A DNA stretch of 64,000 nucleotides from Actinopolyspora mzabensis (GTDB lineage Bacteria > Actinomycetota > Actinomycetes > Mycobacteriales > Pseudonocardiaceae): positions 1 to 64,000 of the forward strand of contig NZ_FNFM01000006.1 in the NCBI RefSeq assembly GCF_900101095.1, given 5' to 3'. The notes beneath the pieces were generated by a model that worked only from the letters and a program-made list of their open reading frames with translations, ran no database searches and was not told the DNA's origin. The position numbers were made by a program, and so were the translations under genes. Within the stretch, counting starts at the first letter, position 1. Each line of letters begins with the position of its first letter. Below are positions 38,499 to 47,888 of this stretch, piece by piece.

Positions 38499-38975
38499 TC
38501 AGCGCCGCAGCGCTTCGAGCTCTTCGGCCACCTCGGCCGGTTCCGCTCCCAGGTCGAACCGGCCCAGCAGCAGCAGTCCACCCGTCAGGTCCGCTTCGGG
38601 AACCTCGATCTCCAGTATCGGCACGGTGCGTCCGAACCGGCTGCTGGTGGTGACGCGGTGCGAGAGCCGATCCCAGGGCCAGCGGTGGCGTCCTCCGAGC
38701 GTGCGCACGGTTATCCCGCCGGGGTCGGCACGAAGCCTGGGGCGCAGGTAGGTCAGACATCCCGCGGCCACCACGGCCACCGCCAGGGCGGCCCCGAGGA
38801 AGACGCGGTCCAGGCTGTTCGAGGCCAGCCACACCACGGGCACCAGTCCCGCGGCCACCACCCAGCAGAGCACCAGCGAGCCTACCGGTGTGGACCAGAC
38901 TCGGGATTGCGCCGCGCCGGGATCGCCGGAGCCGTCATCGCAGCTCAATGGCTGTCCGAACGAAGTTGTCCACAA
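38499..38975 (-). CDS. PH-domain membrane protein (Rv0010c-like)
   Basis: Up to 158 residues. Two membrane helices (LVLCWVVAAGLVPVVWLA, VFLGAALAVAVVAAGCL) then a PH-like strand region LRADPGGITVRTLGGRHRWPWDRL. Genes like this sit between ppiA and crgA in mycobacteria and relatives. TTG 38975 is the longest start and falls in the DnaA-box pair; TTG 38948 is an alternative. Function unknown; PH-type domains of this kind are often cell-envelope-associated. Confidence 0.75.
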   Translation of the reverse strand: MWTTSFGQPLSCDDGSGDPGAAQSRVWSTPVGSLVLCWVVAAGLVPVVWLASNSLDRVFLGAALAVAVVAAGCLTYLRPRLRADPGGITVRTLGGRHRWPWDRLSHRVTTSSRFGRTVPILEIEVPEADLTGGLLLLGRFDLGAEPAEVAEELEALRR

Positions 38976-38987
38976 GAGTTGTCCACA
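38966..38987. other. Pair of perfect DnaA boxes upstream of the PH-domain gene
   Basis: TTGTCCACA occurs at 38966-38974 and 38979-38987, same orientation, 13 bp apart. They are about 24 kb from oriC, in the gap before crgA and over the start of the PH-domain gene. Confidence 0.8.
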
Positions 38988-39036
38988 TGGGGATGACTTA
39001 CATTCGTGTTATTCGGCGTCCCGGCCCGGCCAGTTC

Positions 39037-39303
39037 TCACCGCCATTTCATGGTCATCAACAACCCGATGATCATGAAGCCGAAGCCGACGGCGAAGTTC
39101 CACGGCCCGAGATCGGCCATGAACGGGATCTTGGGGCCCGCCAGATAGTTGACCACCAGCCACAGCAGGCCCAGCACCATCATGCCGAGCATCACCCCGA
39201 CGTAGATGGGGTGGGAGGGTCCGGCTGACTTCGCCTTCACCGGTGTGCGGCGATCTACTGGCGGGGGAGAGGAGGTCTTCTTGCGGACCTTTGACTTGGG
39301 CAT
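39037..39303 (-). CDS. crgA: Cell division protein CrgA
   Basis: The protein has 88 residues. Basic N-terminus MPKSKVRKK, two membrane helices (IYVGVMLGMMVLGLLWLVV and WNFAVGFGFMIIGLLMTM) ending in MKWR. CrgA coordinates septum and polar peptidoglycan synthesis with FtsZ, FtsI and PbpA in actinobacteria. ATG 39303 follows GCGAGGACACC; the longer frame upstream is not homologous. Confidence 0.93.
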   Translation of the reverse strand: MPKSKVRKKTSSPPPVDRRTPVKAKSAGPSHPIYVGVMLGMMVLGLLWLVVNYLAGPKIPFMADLGPWNFAVGFGFMIIGLLMTMKWR

Positions 39304-39567
39304 GGTGTCCTCGCCAGGTGGGTTCGGCCGCCCCGACCGCGCTGCTCGCCCGGTGAGACGGACCTTCCTCGACACGTTTTCACACGCCGCCGAGCGAGGT
39401 GATTCGCACGTTCGACCGGACCGGGCCCGTTGGTGCCCGGCGACCGGCGGCTGACGAACCGCCCCGAGGCGACTACTTTCCACTCACACGTTAACGCAAT
39501 ATCCCGGTTTTCCGAACAACCCGTATGCTGCTGTTGATATCCCTCGATCGGGGCCGGGGAGGGCGTC

Positions 39568-40395
39568 ATGGTGAGTCTCGACACTCCGCCGCAGGCACCA
39601 CCGCCGGAGCGACGGTCAGGTCGGCTACGCGCTGTGCTGCGCGGATTCGGAGAGGGGCTCATCACGCTGGGACTGGTGGTGCTGCTCTTCGTGTTCTACG
39701 AGGTGCAGGTGACCAGCTGGTTCTCGGCGCGTCAGCAGGCCGATGCCACGCAGCGGTTGCGTGACCGCTGGCGGGAGGTCTCCCCGGAGGCCCGGGCACC
39801 GGACCCCATCCCCGGTCGTGGCTTCGCCCGGCTCTACGTGCCGGCACTCGGATCGGGCTTCCCGTTCACCGTCCTGGAGGGCACCGACCAGGAGACCCTG
39901 GCCGCCGGGCCGGGGCACTACACCGGTACGGCCCTTCCCGGGGAGCGGGGCAACTTCGCCCTCGCGGGGCACCGCTCCGGACGCATGGCCCCGTTCGGGG
40001 ATCTCGACCGGCTCGACTCCTGTGACGCGGTGGTCGTCGAAACCGCCACCGAGTGGTACGTCTACCGCGTGCTCCCGCTGCGGGACGAGGCCGCCGACTG
40101 GGATCCGGAAACCGCTCCGGAACGCTGTGCCGGTGCGGCACCGATCGGCGGGCCCTACCGGGAGGTCTTCGGCAGGAGCATCGTCGAGCCACAACGCCGC
40201 GAGGTCATCCACCCCGTGCCCGGCGTGCCCCGTGGGACCGTGCCCGAGCAGTGGCGCAGCAGGCTGATCACGCTCACCACCTGCCATCCGCGCTACTCGG
40301 CCGAGAAGCGGATGATCGTGCACGGCGTGCTGACCAAGCGCTATCCGAAGGTGGCGGAGCGGCCGGATCTCCGACCCCCGGAACTGGACGGTTGA
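39568..40395 (+). CDS. Class E sortase
   Basis: The protein has 275 residues. One N-terminal membrane helix (LITLGLVVLLFVFYEVQV), sortase barrel with catalytic His in LAGHRSGRMAPFG (about residue 133), Cys239 in TLTTCHPRYSAEKR and Arg about 248. Class E sortases attach proteins with LAxTG-type signals to the cell wall in actinomycetes. ATG with GGGAGGGCGTC upstream. Two small genes follow in the same direction. Confidence 0.9.
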   Translation: MVSLDTPPQAPPPERRSGRLRAVLRGFGEGLITLGLVVLLFVFYEVQVTSWFSARQQADATQRLRDRWREVSPEARAPDPIPGRGFARLYVPALGSGFPFTVLEGTDQETLAAGPGHYTGTALPGERGNFALAGHRSGRMAPFGDLDRLDSCDAVVVETATEWYVYRVLPLRDEAADWDPETAPERCAGAAPIGGPYREVFGRSIVEPQRREVIHPVPGVPRGTVPEQWRSRLITLTTCHPRYSAEKRMIVHGVLTKRYPKVAERPDLRPPELDG

Positions 40396-40423
40396 GCACC
40401 GCGACACGAGAGCGGGTTGTGGA

Positions 40424-40579
40424 ATGTACGCATGGATCTGGCGCCAGCTGCCCGGACCGCTCGCGGTGCGGGCCGTCACGGCGTTGCTGCTGGTGGTCGG
40501 GGTGATCGCGCTGCTGCTGTTCGTGATCTTCCCCGCGGTCGAGCCGCTGCTGCCGTTCGGCGATCCCACTCTGGAATGA
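40424..40579 (+). CDS. Small conserved membrane protein downstream of sortase
   Basis: A 51-residue protein, MYAWIWRQLPGPLAVRAVTA followed by a single helix LLLVVGVIALLLFVIFPAVE and a short tail ending FGDPTLE. A short gene like this follows the sortase in many Pseudonocardiales. Ribosome binding site weak; starts 28 bp after the sortase stop. Function unknown. Confidence 0.7.
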   Translation: MYAWIWRQLPGPLAVRAVTALLLVVGVIALLLFVIFPAVEPLLPFGDPTLE

Positions 40580-40614
40580 GCGGTTCCCCGGGCTCGAACT
40601 CCACCCGGCCCGCC

Positions 40615-40880
40615 GTCGACTTCTCGCGAAATCGCCGCGCCCGGGACCGCCGTCGGGACGCGACCGAGCGGCTCGCAGCGCGGGTGTCTCGAGCGCGTGA
40701 GTCGGATGCATTGCGAGGCCGGGCCGCCTCGCCGCGTAGGTCGCTACTCAAGAGCCGGCCCAACGCTCCCAAGGCGCCGACTCACGTGACGGCTACCGGA
40801 CCACGTAGCCGAGTCCTGTCACGAACTTACCTACCCGATGTCGGTCCTCCCGGAGCGAGAGCCCACGAGAGGTTCCGCCA
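40615..40880 (+). repeat. Dispersed intergenic repeat, copy C
   Basis: A 266-bp element in the convergent gap between the small membrane gene (+) and ktrA (-). Left end GTCGACTTCTCGCGAAATCG, interior CGTCGGGACGCGACC, TCGCAGCGCGGGTGTC and GCGAGGCCGGGCC, right end CTACCCGATGTCGG, CGGAGCGAGAGC and GAGAGGTTCCGCCA. The order and orientation of blocks match copies A and B. The remaining bases of 40580-40918 show no gene. Confidence 0.75.
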
Positions 40881-40918
40881 GGCGACCACCCTGCCAAGCC
40901 TGGGCGCTCAGGGGTCCG

Positions 40919-41593
40919 TCAAGTGAGGTCGGCGAACCGCTCCACGTCGTTCGACCTCCCCGAGACGATCAGAATGTCGCCGTGGTGCAGCACGGTTTCC
41001 TGCGTGGCGTAGGTGAACCCTTCGCCGGGACGTTTGATCCCCACCACGGTCACCCCGTACTTGCTGCGCACCTTGGTCTCGCTCAGCGGGCGTTCCACAG
41101 CCGCCGCCGGGGCGCGGGTCTTGACTATCGCGTAGTCGTCCTCGAACTGGATGTAGTCCAGCATCCGGCCGGTCACCAGGTGCGCCACCCGCTCCCCCAT
41201 GTCGTGCTCCGGTAGGACGACCCGGTGCGCGCCGACTCGTTCCAGGATGCGGCCGTGCTGCCTGTTGACCGCCTTCGCCCAGATGTGTGGGATCTCGAAT
41301 TCGGCCAGCAGCGAGGTGGTCAGGATGCTGGCCTCCAGATCGTCCCCGATCGCCACCACGGCGCGCCGGAAGTCGGGTACGTCGAGCTGGCGCAGCACCT
41401 CGGGGTCGGTGGTGTCGGCCACCGCCGCGTGGGTGACCGCGTCCGAGAACTGCTGCACCAGGTGGGGGCGGTTGTCCAGTGCGAGTACCTCCGAGCCACC
41501 CTCGACGAGCTCCACGGCGAGTGAACCCCCGAAGCGGCCCAGTCCGATCACCACCACGCGGGACGGGCGTGCACCGTGATTCTGTCTACCCAA
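40919..41593 (-). CDS. Potassium uptake regulatory protein (TrkA/KtrA)
   Basis: About 224 residues. RCK_N Rossmann domain VVVIGLGRFGGSLAVEL with DTTDPEVLRQL, and a TrkA_C domain with KVRSKYGVTVVGIKRPGEG. It binds nucleotides and gates the TrkH/KtrB channel encoded just upstream. TTG 41593 is chosen, overlapping the trkH stop by 8 nt behind AGGAG; the track-length frame starts inside trkH. Confidence 0.92.
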   Translation of the reverse strand: MGRQNHGARPSRVVVIGLGRFGGSLAVELVEGGSEVLALDNRPHLVQQFSDAVTHAAVADTTDPEVLRQLDVPDFRRAVVAIGDDLEASILTTSLLAEFEIPHIWAKAVNRQHGRILERVGAHRVVLPEHDMGERVAHLVTGRMLDYIQFEDDYAIVKTRAPAAAVERPLSETKVRSKYGVTVVGIKRPGEGFTYATQETVLHHGDILIVSGRSNDVERFADLT

Positions 41594-42989
41594 CGATCGG
41601 TCGCTCCTCAGGCAAGTCGTAACGGCGGCCACGCTCCCGCAACGCGAGAGCGGAGGCCATGGTGATCGGCCCCAGCCTGCCGGTGAACATCAGCACGATC
41701 AGTACGAGCTCGGCCGCCCGCGGCAGCTGCTCGGTGATGCCGGTGGAAAGACCGACGGTGCCGAAGGCCGAGATCGATTCGAACAGGGTCGCGTCCAGTC
41801 CGAAGGGGGTGATGACGAGCAGCAGCAGCGTCGCGGTGAACACCATGCCCACCGCTACCAGCACCACGGTAAGCGCCTGGCGCTGCACCCCCACCGGTAG
41901 TTTGCGCCCCAGCACGTGTACCTGCGATTCGCCCCGCACCTCGGTGAGTATCACGAACGCCAGCAGCGCGAAGGTGGTGACCTTGATACCGCCCGCGGTG
42001 CCCGCGCTGCCGCCACCGACGAACATGAGCACGTCGTTGACCAGCATCGTGGTCGGGTTGATCTCGCCGATGTCCACGGTGGTGAACCCGGCGGTGCGTG
42101 GGGTGGTCCCGTGGAACAGTCCGACCAGCAGTTTGCCCCCGACGCTCAGCGGGCCCAGGGTCTCCGGATTGTTCCACTCGAACGCCCCGAAGGCCAGCAC
42201 GCCGACCCCCAGCAGTACGGAGTAGGCCAGCAGTGTCACCCGCGCGTGCAGCGACCAGTGACGGCGTTTGCCGCGCAGCCTGCGGCCGATCTCGAACAGC
42301 ACCGGGAATCCCAGGCCGCCGACGATGACGGCGAACAGCACCGGCAGGCACACCAGCGGATCGGTGGCGTAGCGCTGCAAGCTGTCGGGATACAGCGCGA
42401 ATCCGGCGTTGTTGAATGCGGAGACGGCGTGGAACACCCCGAAGTAGGCGCCCTCCCCCCACGACTGGCCGTACCCGAGCACGAACCGGAGGGTCAGCGC
42501 GAGCGCGGTGATCGCCTCCATCACGAGGCTCAGCGTGATCACTCCCGCGATCACCGAGCGGACGTCACCGAGGCCCAGGCTCTTCGTCTCGGCCTGGGCA
42601 CTGCGCCGCATGCGCAGCCCCAGCCTGCGCACCACGAGCATGCCCAGCAGGGAAGCCAGCGTCATGATGCCGAGGCCACCCACCTGGATGAGCCCGAGGA
42701 CCACCACCTCGCCGAAGGTGGACCAGTGCGCGGCGGTGTCGACCACCACCAGGCCGGTCACGCACACCGCCGAGGTCGCGGTGAACAGTGCGGTCACCCA
42801 GTCCGTCGTGCTGCCCTGCTCCGTCGAGACCGGCAGCATCAGCAGTCCGGCTCCCAGCAGCACGGCCATCGCGAAGCCGATGACCACCATCCTGGCCGGG
42901 TGGCTGGCCCGGAGGAAAAGTCGCACCAGCGCCGCTGCCCGTCGCACCACGGCGGTCGGCATCCCGTTCGGTCTCCCGCTGGTCGTCAC
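41586..42989 (-). CDS. Potassium uptake transporter, TrkH/KtrB type
   Basis: The protein has 467 residues. The four selectivity-filter loops are TSAVCVTGLVVVDT, SAFNNAGFALYPDS, TPRTAGFTTVDIG and SAFGTVGLSTG. About ten hydrophobic segments. K+ uptake through the membrane, gated by the TrkA-type partner downstream. In a halotolerant actinomycete this would matter in osmoadaptation (inference). Confidence 0.94.
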   Translation of the reverse strand: MTTSGRPNGMPTAVVRRAAALVRLFLRASHPARMVVIGFAMAVLLGAGLLMLPVSTEQGSTTDWVTALFTATSAVCVTGLVVVDTAAHWSTFGEVVVLGLIQVGGLGIMTLASLLGMLVVRRLGLRMRRSAQAETKSLGLGDVRSVIAGVITLSLVMEAITALALTLRFVLGYGQSWGEGAYFGVFHAVSAFNNAGFALYPDSLQRYATDPLVCLPVLFAVIVGGLGFPVLFEIGRRLRGKRRHWSLHARVTLLAYSVLLGVGVLAFGAFEWNNPETLGPLSVGGKLLVGLFHGTTPRTAGFTTVDIGEINPTTMLVNDVLMFVGGGSAGTAGGIKVTTFALLAFVILTEVRGESQVHVLGRKLPVGVQRQALTVVLVAVGMVFTATLLLLVITPFGLDATLFESISAFGTVGLSTGITEQLPRAAELVLIVLMFTGRLGPITMASALALRERGRRYDLPEERPIVG

Positions 42990-43177
42990 GGCGCCACCGT
43001 TGGTTCCGGCACCGCGGAGCTAGGCGTGTCCACGAGACGCGGAGGCTATCGCATCCTCCTCGCCCGTCACGAGCGACCCGCCGCGTCTTCGCAGTACAGC
43101 GGATGATTCGGGTGATTCGGGTGACACGTCCCGGGCCGGAGCTCTCCAGGGGCTCGCCGTGCGGGGGAACGGCGAAG

Positions 43178-43183
43178 TAGGCT
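43178..43183 (+). promoter_or_regulatory. Candidate -10 element for a leaderless pabA transcript
   Basis: TAGGCT ends 7 bp before the GTG start of the amidotransferase, and no Shine-Dalgarno sequence precedes that GTG. Leaderless initiation is common in actinobacteria. Confidence 0.5.
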
Positions 43184-43190
43184 GGCCAGC

Positions 43191-43832
43191 GTGCGGGTTC
43201 TGGTGGTCGACAACTACGACAGCTTCGTTTACAACCTCGTGCAGTACCTCGCCCAGCTCGGGGTGGAGTGCGTGGTTCGCCGCAACGACGTCGTGGCCGA
43301 CGAGGACGTCCGATGGTCCGACGGTGTGCTGCTCAGTCCCGGACCTGGCAAACCCGAAGGGGCCGGGCGTTCCCTGGAGCTCGTCGGCGACTGCGTGCGC
43401 CAGAGCAAGCCGCTGCTGGGAGTGTGTCTCGGCCACCAGGCGTTGGGGGCCGCGCTGGGGGGCGTCGTCGAGCGGGCACCGGAGCTGCTGCACGGCAAGA
43501 CCAGCGAGATCGAGCACGGGGAAGCCGGCGTGTTCGCCGGGTTGCCGCATCCGCTCGTGGCGACGCGCTACCACTCGTTGACCCTGCGCCCGGACAGCGT
43601 GCCCGCCGAGTTCGACGTCACCGCACACACCGCCGAGGGGGTGGTGATGGGGCTGCGGCACCGTGAGCTGCCGCTGGAGGGCGTGCAGTTCCACCCCGAG
43701 TCGGTGCTGACCGAGGGGGGACACCGCATGCTGGCCAACTGGATGGACCTCGCCGGTTACGCGCCGGACTGGACCCTGGTCGGGGAGCTGGAACGCGGCA
43801 TGCGGGAGCTCGCCGCGAACGCACTGCGCTGA
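43191..43832 (+). CDS. Aminodeoxychorismate/anthranilate synthase glutamine amidotransferase
   Basis: The protein has 213 residues of the class I glutamine amidotransferase (TrpG/PabA) family: VDNYDSFVYNLVQYL, LLSPGPGKPEGAG, nucleophile Cys in LLGVCLGHQALG, and His/Glu in GVQFHPESVLT. It delivers ammonia to a chorismate-using partner, not encoded nearby. Position equals Rv0013 (trpG). Convergent with pknB; a hairpin sits in the gap. Confidence 0.93.
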   Translation: MRVLVVDNYDSFVYNLVQYLAQLGVECVVRRNDVVADEDVRWSDGVLLSPGPGKPEGAGRSLELVGDCVRQSKPLLGVCLGHQALGAALGGVVERAPELLHGKTSEIEHGEAGVFAGLPHPLVATRYHSLTLRPDSVPAEFDVTAHTAEGVVMGLRHRELPLEGVQFHPESVLTEGGHRMLANWMDLAGYAPDWTLVGELERGMRELAANALR

Positions 43833-43849
43833 CCGGTTACCGGGCCCGA

Positions 43850-43881
43850 CCGGGCGGCGATACGGCCGGGCGGCGATACGG
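43850..43881. repeat. Two tandem 16-bp units
   Basis: CCGGGCGGCGATACGG occurs twice back to back (43850-43865, 43866-43881) between the amidotransferase gene and pknB. No gene is seen in 43833-44127 apart from this and the hairpin. Confidence 0.85.
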
Positions 43882-43906
43882 CGAACCCCGTGGCGGAATC
43901 ACCGAG

Positions 43907-43934
43907 GCGGGGATTTCCGCGGCGGAATCCCCGC
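43907..43934. terminator. Hairpin between convergent pabA-type gene and pknB
   Basis: GCGGGGATT (43907-43915) pairs with AATCCCCGC (43926-43934), with CCGC/GCGG complementarity inside the loop. Likely bidirectional. Confidence 0.65.
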
Positions 43935-44127
43935 GGGGCGGGACCGCCGAGCCGGTATCGGCCCTCGTCGACCCCCACCTCACGGGGTCGGCCCGAGAGG
44001 CACGGGCGCTGTTCTGTTCCGGCTGTGTGCTCTCCGGCTCCGGCCGTGTGCCGTGCCCGTCCCGGACGGGTGCGCTTCGTCCGGGACGCCCGCTCCCACG
44101 GCTGCCGAGAGTCCGGGGCCGCGCCGG

Positions 44128-46104
44128 TCAGTCGAAGATGCCTCCCCCGGGAGGGCTCGTGCTCGACGTGTCGGTGGGGCTCTCCTCGTTCTCCTCGACG
44201 CCGATCCGCAGCGTCACCTCACCGTTGCGGTCCAGCTTCGAGCTCGCCGAGGGGGAGGTTGCCACGACCGTGTCCTCCTGGGAGGAGTCCGAGACGGCCT
44301 TCTCACCGGTCCTGACCGTGCCCTTGAAGCCCGCCTCGCGCAGCGCGGATTTGGCCTCGGACTCGTCGAAACCGATCACGTCCGGCATCCGCATCTGTGA
44401 GCCGTCCGAGACCGAGAGCGTGACCTCGGACCCCTTGGGCACGCTCGACCCGCCGGAGGGACTCTGGCCGACCACGGTGCCCTGGTCCTTGACAGAGGCG
44501 ACCTCCTTGGTCGAAACGTCGAAGCCCGCCGAGCTCAGGAGCTGTCTGGCCTGTTCCACCTGCAGCTCGGTCACGTCGGACAACTGCTGCTTCGGGACGG
44601 CCTTGCCCACCACGACGTTGATGGCGCTTCCCTTCTCGGCCTGGCCGGTGGCGTCCTGCTCGATGATCTTGCCGACGTCGGACTGGTTCTGCACTTCCCG
44701 TTCCTGCTGGGTGCCGAGCTGCAGGCCCCTTTCGTCCAGGGCGGCGCGGGCCTCTCGCACCGTCATTCCGCTCAGGTCGGGAATCTTCACCGAGTCGGGG
44801 CCGGTCCCCTTGATCAGCTCTATCTTCCGGTCGGGCGGGTACATCCCCGCTCCGGGAGTCTGCTCGATGATGGTGCCTTCCTGCCCGGATTTCGAGGCCT
44901 GGCCGGTGATCGAGAAGTTCTGGAATCCGGCGTTCCTGAGTTCCTGCTTGGCCGCCGGAACCTCCATCTCCGTCAGATCATTCAGCCGGAGCTGTTTCGG
45001 CTCCTCGGAACCGCCCCCGTTGAACATCACCAGGGCCAGCCCGGCCAGCAGGGCGAACACCGCTACGCAGGCGGCGGTTACCAGCCCGATCGTCCACCGC
45101 CTGCGTCTCCTGCGGGCGTAGTCCTCGTCGTCGCCGTCGTAGTCCGGCGGCATCGCCGCCGCCGTGCGGGGCTCGCGTTCCTCGTTGACCCGGGTGGTCT
45201 CGGCCTCCCCGGCGGCCAGCTCGGTGCGTTCCTCCTCGGACATCACCAACGGCGCCTTGGGGCGCTGGCCGGAGAGCACCCGCACCAAGTCGGTGCGCAT
45301 CTCGGCCGCCGACTCGTAGCGGTTCTCCGGGTTCTTGCTCAGCGCCTTGAGGATCACCGCGTCCAGCTCGCCGGGCACCTGCTGGTTGACGTCGGAGGGT
45401 TTGCCGGGTTGTTCCCGGACGTGCTGGTAGGCCACGGCCACCGGCGAGTCACCGGTGAACGGGGGTTCGCCGCACAGCAGCTCGTAGAGCACGCAGCCCG
45501 AGGCGTAGACGTCGCTGCGGGCGTCCACGGTCTCGCCGCGGGCCTGCTCGGGTGAGAGGTACTGCGCCGTTCCGATGACCGCGGCGGTCTGCGTGACGGC
45601 CGCCTGCCCGTCGGCCACCGCCCGCGCGATCCCGAAGTCCATCACCTTCACCGCGCCGGAGTCGGTGATCATGATGTTGGCCGGTTTCACGTCGCGGTGC
45701 ACGATGCCGTGCCGGTGGCTGAAGTCCAGCGCGGCGGACGCGTCGGCCATGACCTCCATCGCGCGGCGCGGCGCCAGGGGCCCCTCGGTCTTGACGATGT
45801 CCCGAAGTGTGCGGCCGTTGACGTACTCCATGACGATGTACGGCAGCGGCCCGTTCTCGGAGTCGGTCTCACCGGTGTCGTAGACGGCGACGATGGCCGG
45901 GTGGTTCAGCGCGGCCGCGTTCTGCGCCTCCCTGCGGAACCGCAGCTGGAAGGTGGGATCCCGAGCGAGGTCCGCACGCAGCACCTTCACTGCGACGTCC
46001 CGGCCGAGCCGGACGTCACGGCCACGGTGTACCTCGGACATACCCCCGTAGCCGAGGGCGTCCTCGATCTCGTAGCGGTTGGAGAGAAGTCGCGGTGAGC
46101 TCAT
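44128..46104 (-). CDS. pknB: Serine/threonine protein kinase PknB
   Basis: About 658 residues. Kinase domain: [13 protein letters not shown] (glycine loop), [13 protein letters not shown] (Lys), [10 protein letters not shown] and [10 protein letters not shown], with the activation loop [17 protein letters not shown] retaining the two Thr autophosphorylated in mycobacteria. Then a juxtamembrane region, RRRRRR, one membrane helix and four PASTA repeats outside the cell that bind muropeptides. ATG 46104 overlaps the pknA stop by 4 nt (ATGA) and matches the family start; GTG 46131 would add 9 residues. It controls growth and cell-wall synthesis; CwlM and FhaA are known substrates in mycobacteria. 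Confidence 0.97.
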   Translation of the reverse strand: MSSPRLLSNRYEIEDALGYGGMSEVHRGRDVRLGRDVAVKVLRADLARDPTFQLRFRREAQNAAALNHPAIVAVYDTGETDSENGPLPYIVMEYVNGRTLRDIVKTEGPLAPRRAMEVMADASAALDFSHRHGIVHRDVKPANIMITDSGAVKVMDFGIARAVADGQAAVTQTAAVIGTAQYLSPEQARGETVDARSDVYASGCVLYELLCGEPPFTGDSPVAVAYQHVREQPGKPSDVNQQVPGELDAVILKALSKNPENRYESAAEMRTDLVRVLSGQRPKAPLVMSEEERTELAAGEAETTRVNEEREPRTAAAMPPDYDGDDEDYARRRRRRWTIGLVTAACVAVFALLAGLALVMFNGGGSEEPKQLRLNDLTEMEVPAAKQELRNAGFQNFSITGQASKSGQEGTIIEQTPGAGMYPPDRKIELIKGTGPDSVKIPDLSGMTVREARAALDERGLQLGTQQEREVQNQSDVGKIIEQDATGQAEKGSAINVVVGKAVPKQQLSDVTELQVEQARQLLSSAGFDVSTKEVASVKDQGTVVGQSPSGGSSVPKGSEVTLSVSDGSQMRMPDVIGFDESEAKSALREAGFKGTVRTGEKAVSDSSQEDTVVATSPSASSKLDRNGEVTLRIGVEENEESPTDTSSTSPPGGGIFD

Positions 46105-47885
46105 CGCTGCGTCGTCCCGATCTGTGTCCACGAGCGTCCCATCAAGTTGCCCCGGAAAGCCGTGACGGCTGTCGCCGACCGGTTCCGGGCGCGGTGCGCG
46201 GTTCCCCCGACTTCGTGCTTACCGGCTCCACGTGTCTCGTTCGCGATCGACGAGACAGCGTAGGTGCCTCCGATTCGCGGTGGCAGTGCGTACTGCCGCG
46301 GTGTGCCGATTCCTCGCCGGCCGGGCGTCCGTTCCGCCACCGGCCTCGGAATCGACGAGAGCCGTCCCTCAGGATGCCGTACCGACCCGCCGTTGAATGC
46401 CTCCGGAGAGGCGAAATCGGCCAATCTCACACGACTGTCGGTGCCCGGTCGGGCACTCGGTGCGACTTCCGGGGCGGCCGGTGCTCCCACGCCGCGTGTG
46501 CCTGCCGAACGATCGTACGCCAGCAGCAACGCGAAACCGCCGGCGATCAGTATCAGCACCACTATCACGCCGAGTACCACCAGCACGGCGGTCCGGCGCC
46601 CGGGGCGGTGCGAAGCCGGATGTCCCAACGGGTGGTCGCGCCCCCGGCCGTGGTTCCCGCCGCCCGCGAGGCCGGGGGGTGCCGGTTGTGGCGGGATGAC
46701 ACCCGGGGGAACGGTGCTGCCCGTGTGGTGCGGCGCCCCCGCGGGTGGCGCGTGGTGGTTTCCCGGTGGCTGGTTGGCGCCGTAGGTGGTGGGGGTGAGG
46801 TTCCCCCCGCTCGGCGGCACGGCGTGCTGCTGGCCCCCGGGGGGTGGCTGATTTCCGGTCGGTGGTTGTGGGGGCGGCGGTTGCGGTCCGGGAGGGTGGT
46901 GCTGACCCGTGGAACCCTGCCCCGTCGTTGACTGCCCCGTCGTTGAGTGCCCGGTCGCCGGTTGGCCCGGGTACTGCTGCACCGGAGCGTGGCTGGGCGC
47001 GTGGGGCGGCTGCTGCGGAATCGTCAGAGCCACCGGGGTGGGCAGTGGTCTGCCCGCACGGACGTTGGCCACCGCGTTCGCGAACTCGCCGCCTTCGGCG
47101 TAACGCCTGCGGGGGTCCTTGACCAGGGTCGCTTCGATCAGCGCACGGGCTCCCGGCGGAACGTCCGGCGGCAGCGGCTGCGCCACGTCGCGGATGTGCA
47201 TCATGGCGACGGTCACCGCGTTGTCGGAGAGGAAGGGACGATGGCCACGCAGGCACTCGTACCCGACCACCGCCAACGAATAAACATCGCTGGCCGGGGT
47301 CGCCTCGCCGCCCAGCGCCTGTTCGGGCGAGATGTAGTGCGCCGTGCCCATCACCATTCCCGAGCGGGTCACCGGTGCCGCGTCCGCGGCCTTGGCGATG
47401 CCGAAGTCGGTCAGCTTGATGGTTCCGTTCGGTGTGACCAGGATGTTCCCCGGTTTGACGTCGCGATGCACCAAGCCGCGTTCGTGGGCGGCGTGCAGCG
47501 CGTTACCGGCCTGTTCGAGCATCTCCAGCGTGTGCTCGGCCGTGATGCGCCCCTCCCTGGCGAGGATGGCGGCGAGGGGCTCGCCCTCGACGTGCTCCAT
47601 CACCAGGTAGGCGGTGTCCTCCGGCCCGTCCGAGACGGCCGCCGCCTCGCCGTAGTCGTGCACCGCGGCGATTCCAGGATGGTTCAGCGACGCGGTGGTG
47701 CGTGCCTCGGTGCGGAAGCGGTGCAGGAACTCGGCGTCGCCGCACAGTTCGGGTTTGAGGACCTTGACCGCGACAGTGCGATCCAACCGCACGTCCACGG
47801 CCTGCCACACCTCGCCCATACCGCCGACGGCTATGCGCGTGGCGAGCCGATAACGCTCGGCGAGCGTTTGGCCGGAGTTGGGCAC
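46101..47885 (-). CDS. pknA: Serine/threonine protein kinase PknA
   Basis: The protein has 594 residues, longer than the ~430 of mycobacterial PknA. Kinase domain with [47 protein letters not shown] and the activation loop [20 protein letters not shown] Pro/Gln/Gly-rich linker of about 180 residues precedes one membrane helix ([20 protein letters not shown]). The extracellular end (~110 residues) is Arg/Gly-rich without PASTA repeats and is not recognised. GTG 47885 lies 3 bp after the pbpA stop. Linker length is unusual. Confidence 0.93.
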   Translation of the reverse strand: MPNSGQTLAERYRLATRIAVGGMGEVWQAVDVRLDRTVAVKVLKPELCGDAEFLHRFRTEARTTASLNHPGIAAVHDYGEAAAVSDGPEDTAYLVMEHVEGEPLAAILAREGRITAEHTLEMLEQAGNALHAAHERGLVHRDVKPGNILVTPNGTIKLTDFGIAKAADAAPVTRSGMVMGTAHYISPEQALGGEATPASDVYSLAVVGYECLRGHRPFLSDNAVTVAMMHIRDVAQPLPPDVPPGARALIEATLVKDPRRRYAEGGEFANAVANVRAGRPLPTPVALTIPQQPPHAPSHAPVQQYPGQPATGHSTTGQSTTGQGSTGQHHPPGPQPPPPQPPTGNQPPPGGQQHAVPPSGGNLTPTTYGANQPPGNHHAPPAGAPHHTGSTVPPGVIPPQPAPPGLAGGGNHGRGRDHPLGHPASHRPGRRTAVLVVLGVIVVLILIAGGFALLLAYDRSAGTRGVGAPAAPEVAPSARPGTDSRVRLADFASPEAFNGGSVRHPEGRLSSIPRPVAERTPGRRGIGTPRQYALPPRIGGTYAVSSIANETRGAGKHEVGGTAHRARNRSATAVTAFRGNLMGRSWTQIGTTQR

Positions 47886-47888
47886 CCG

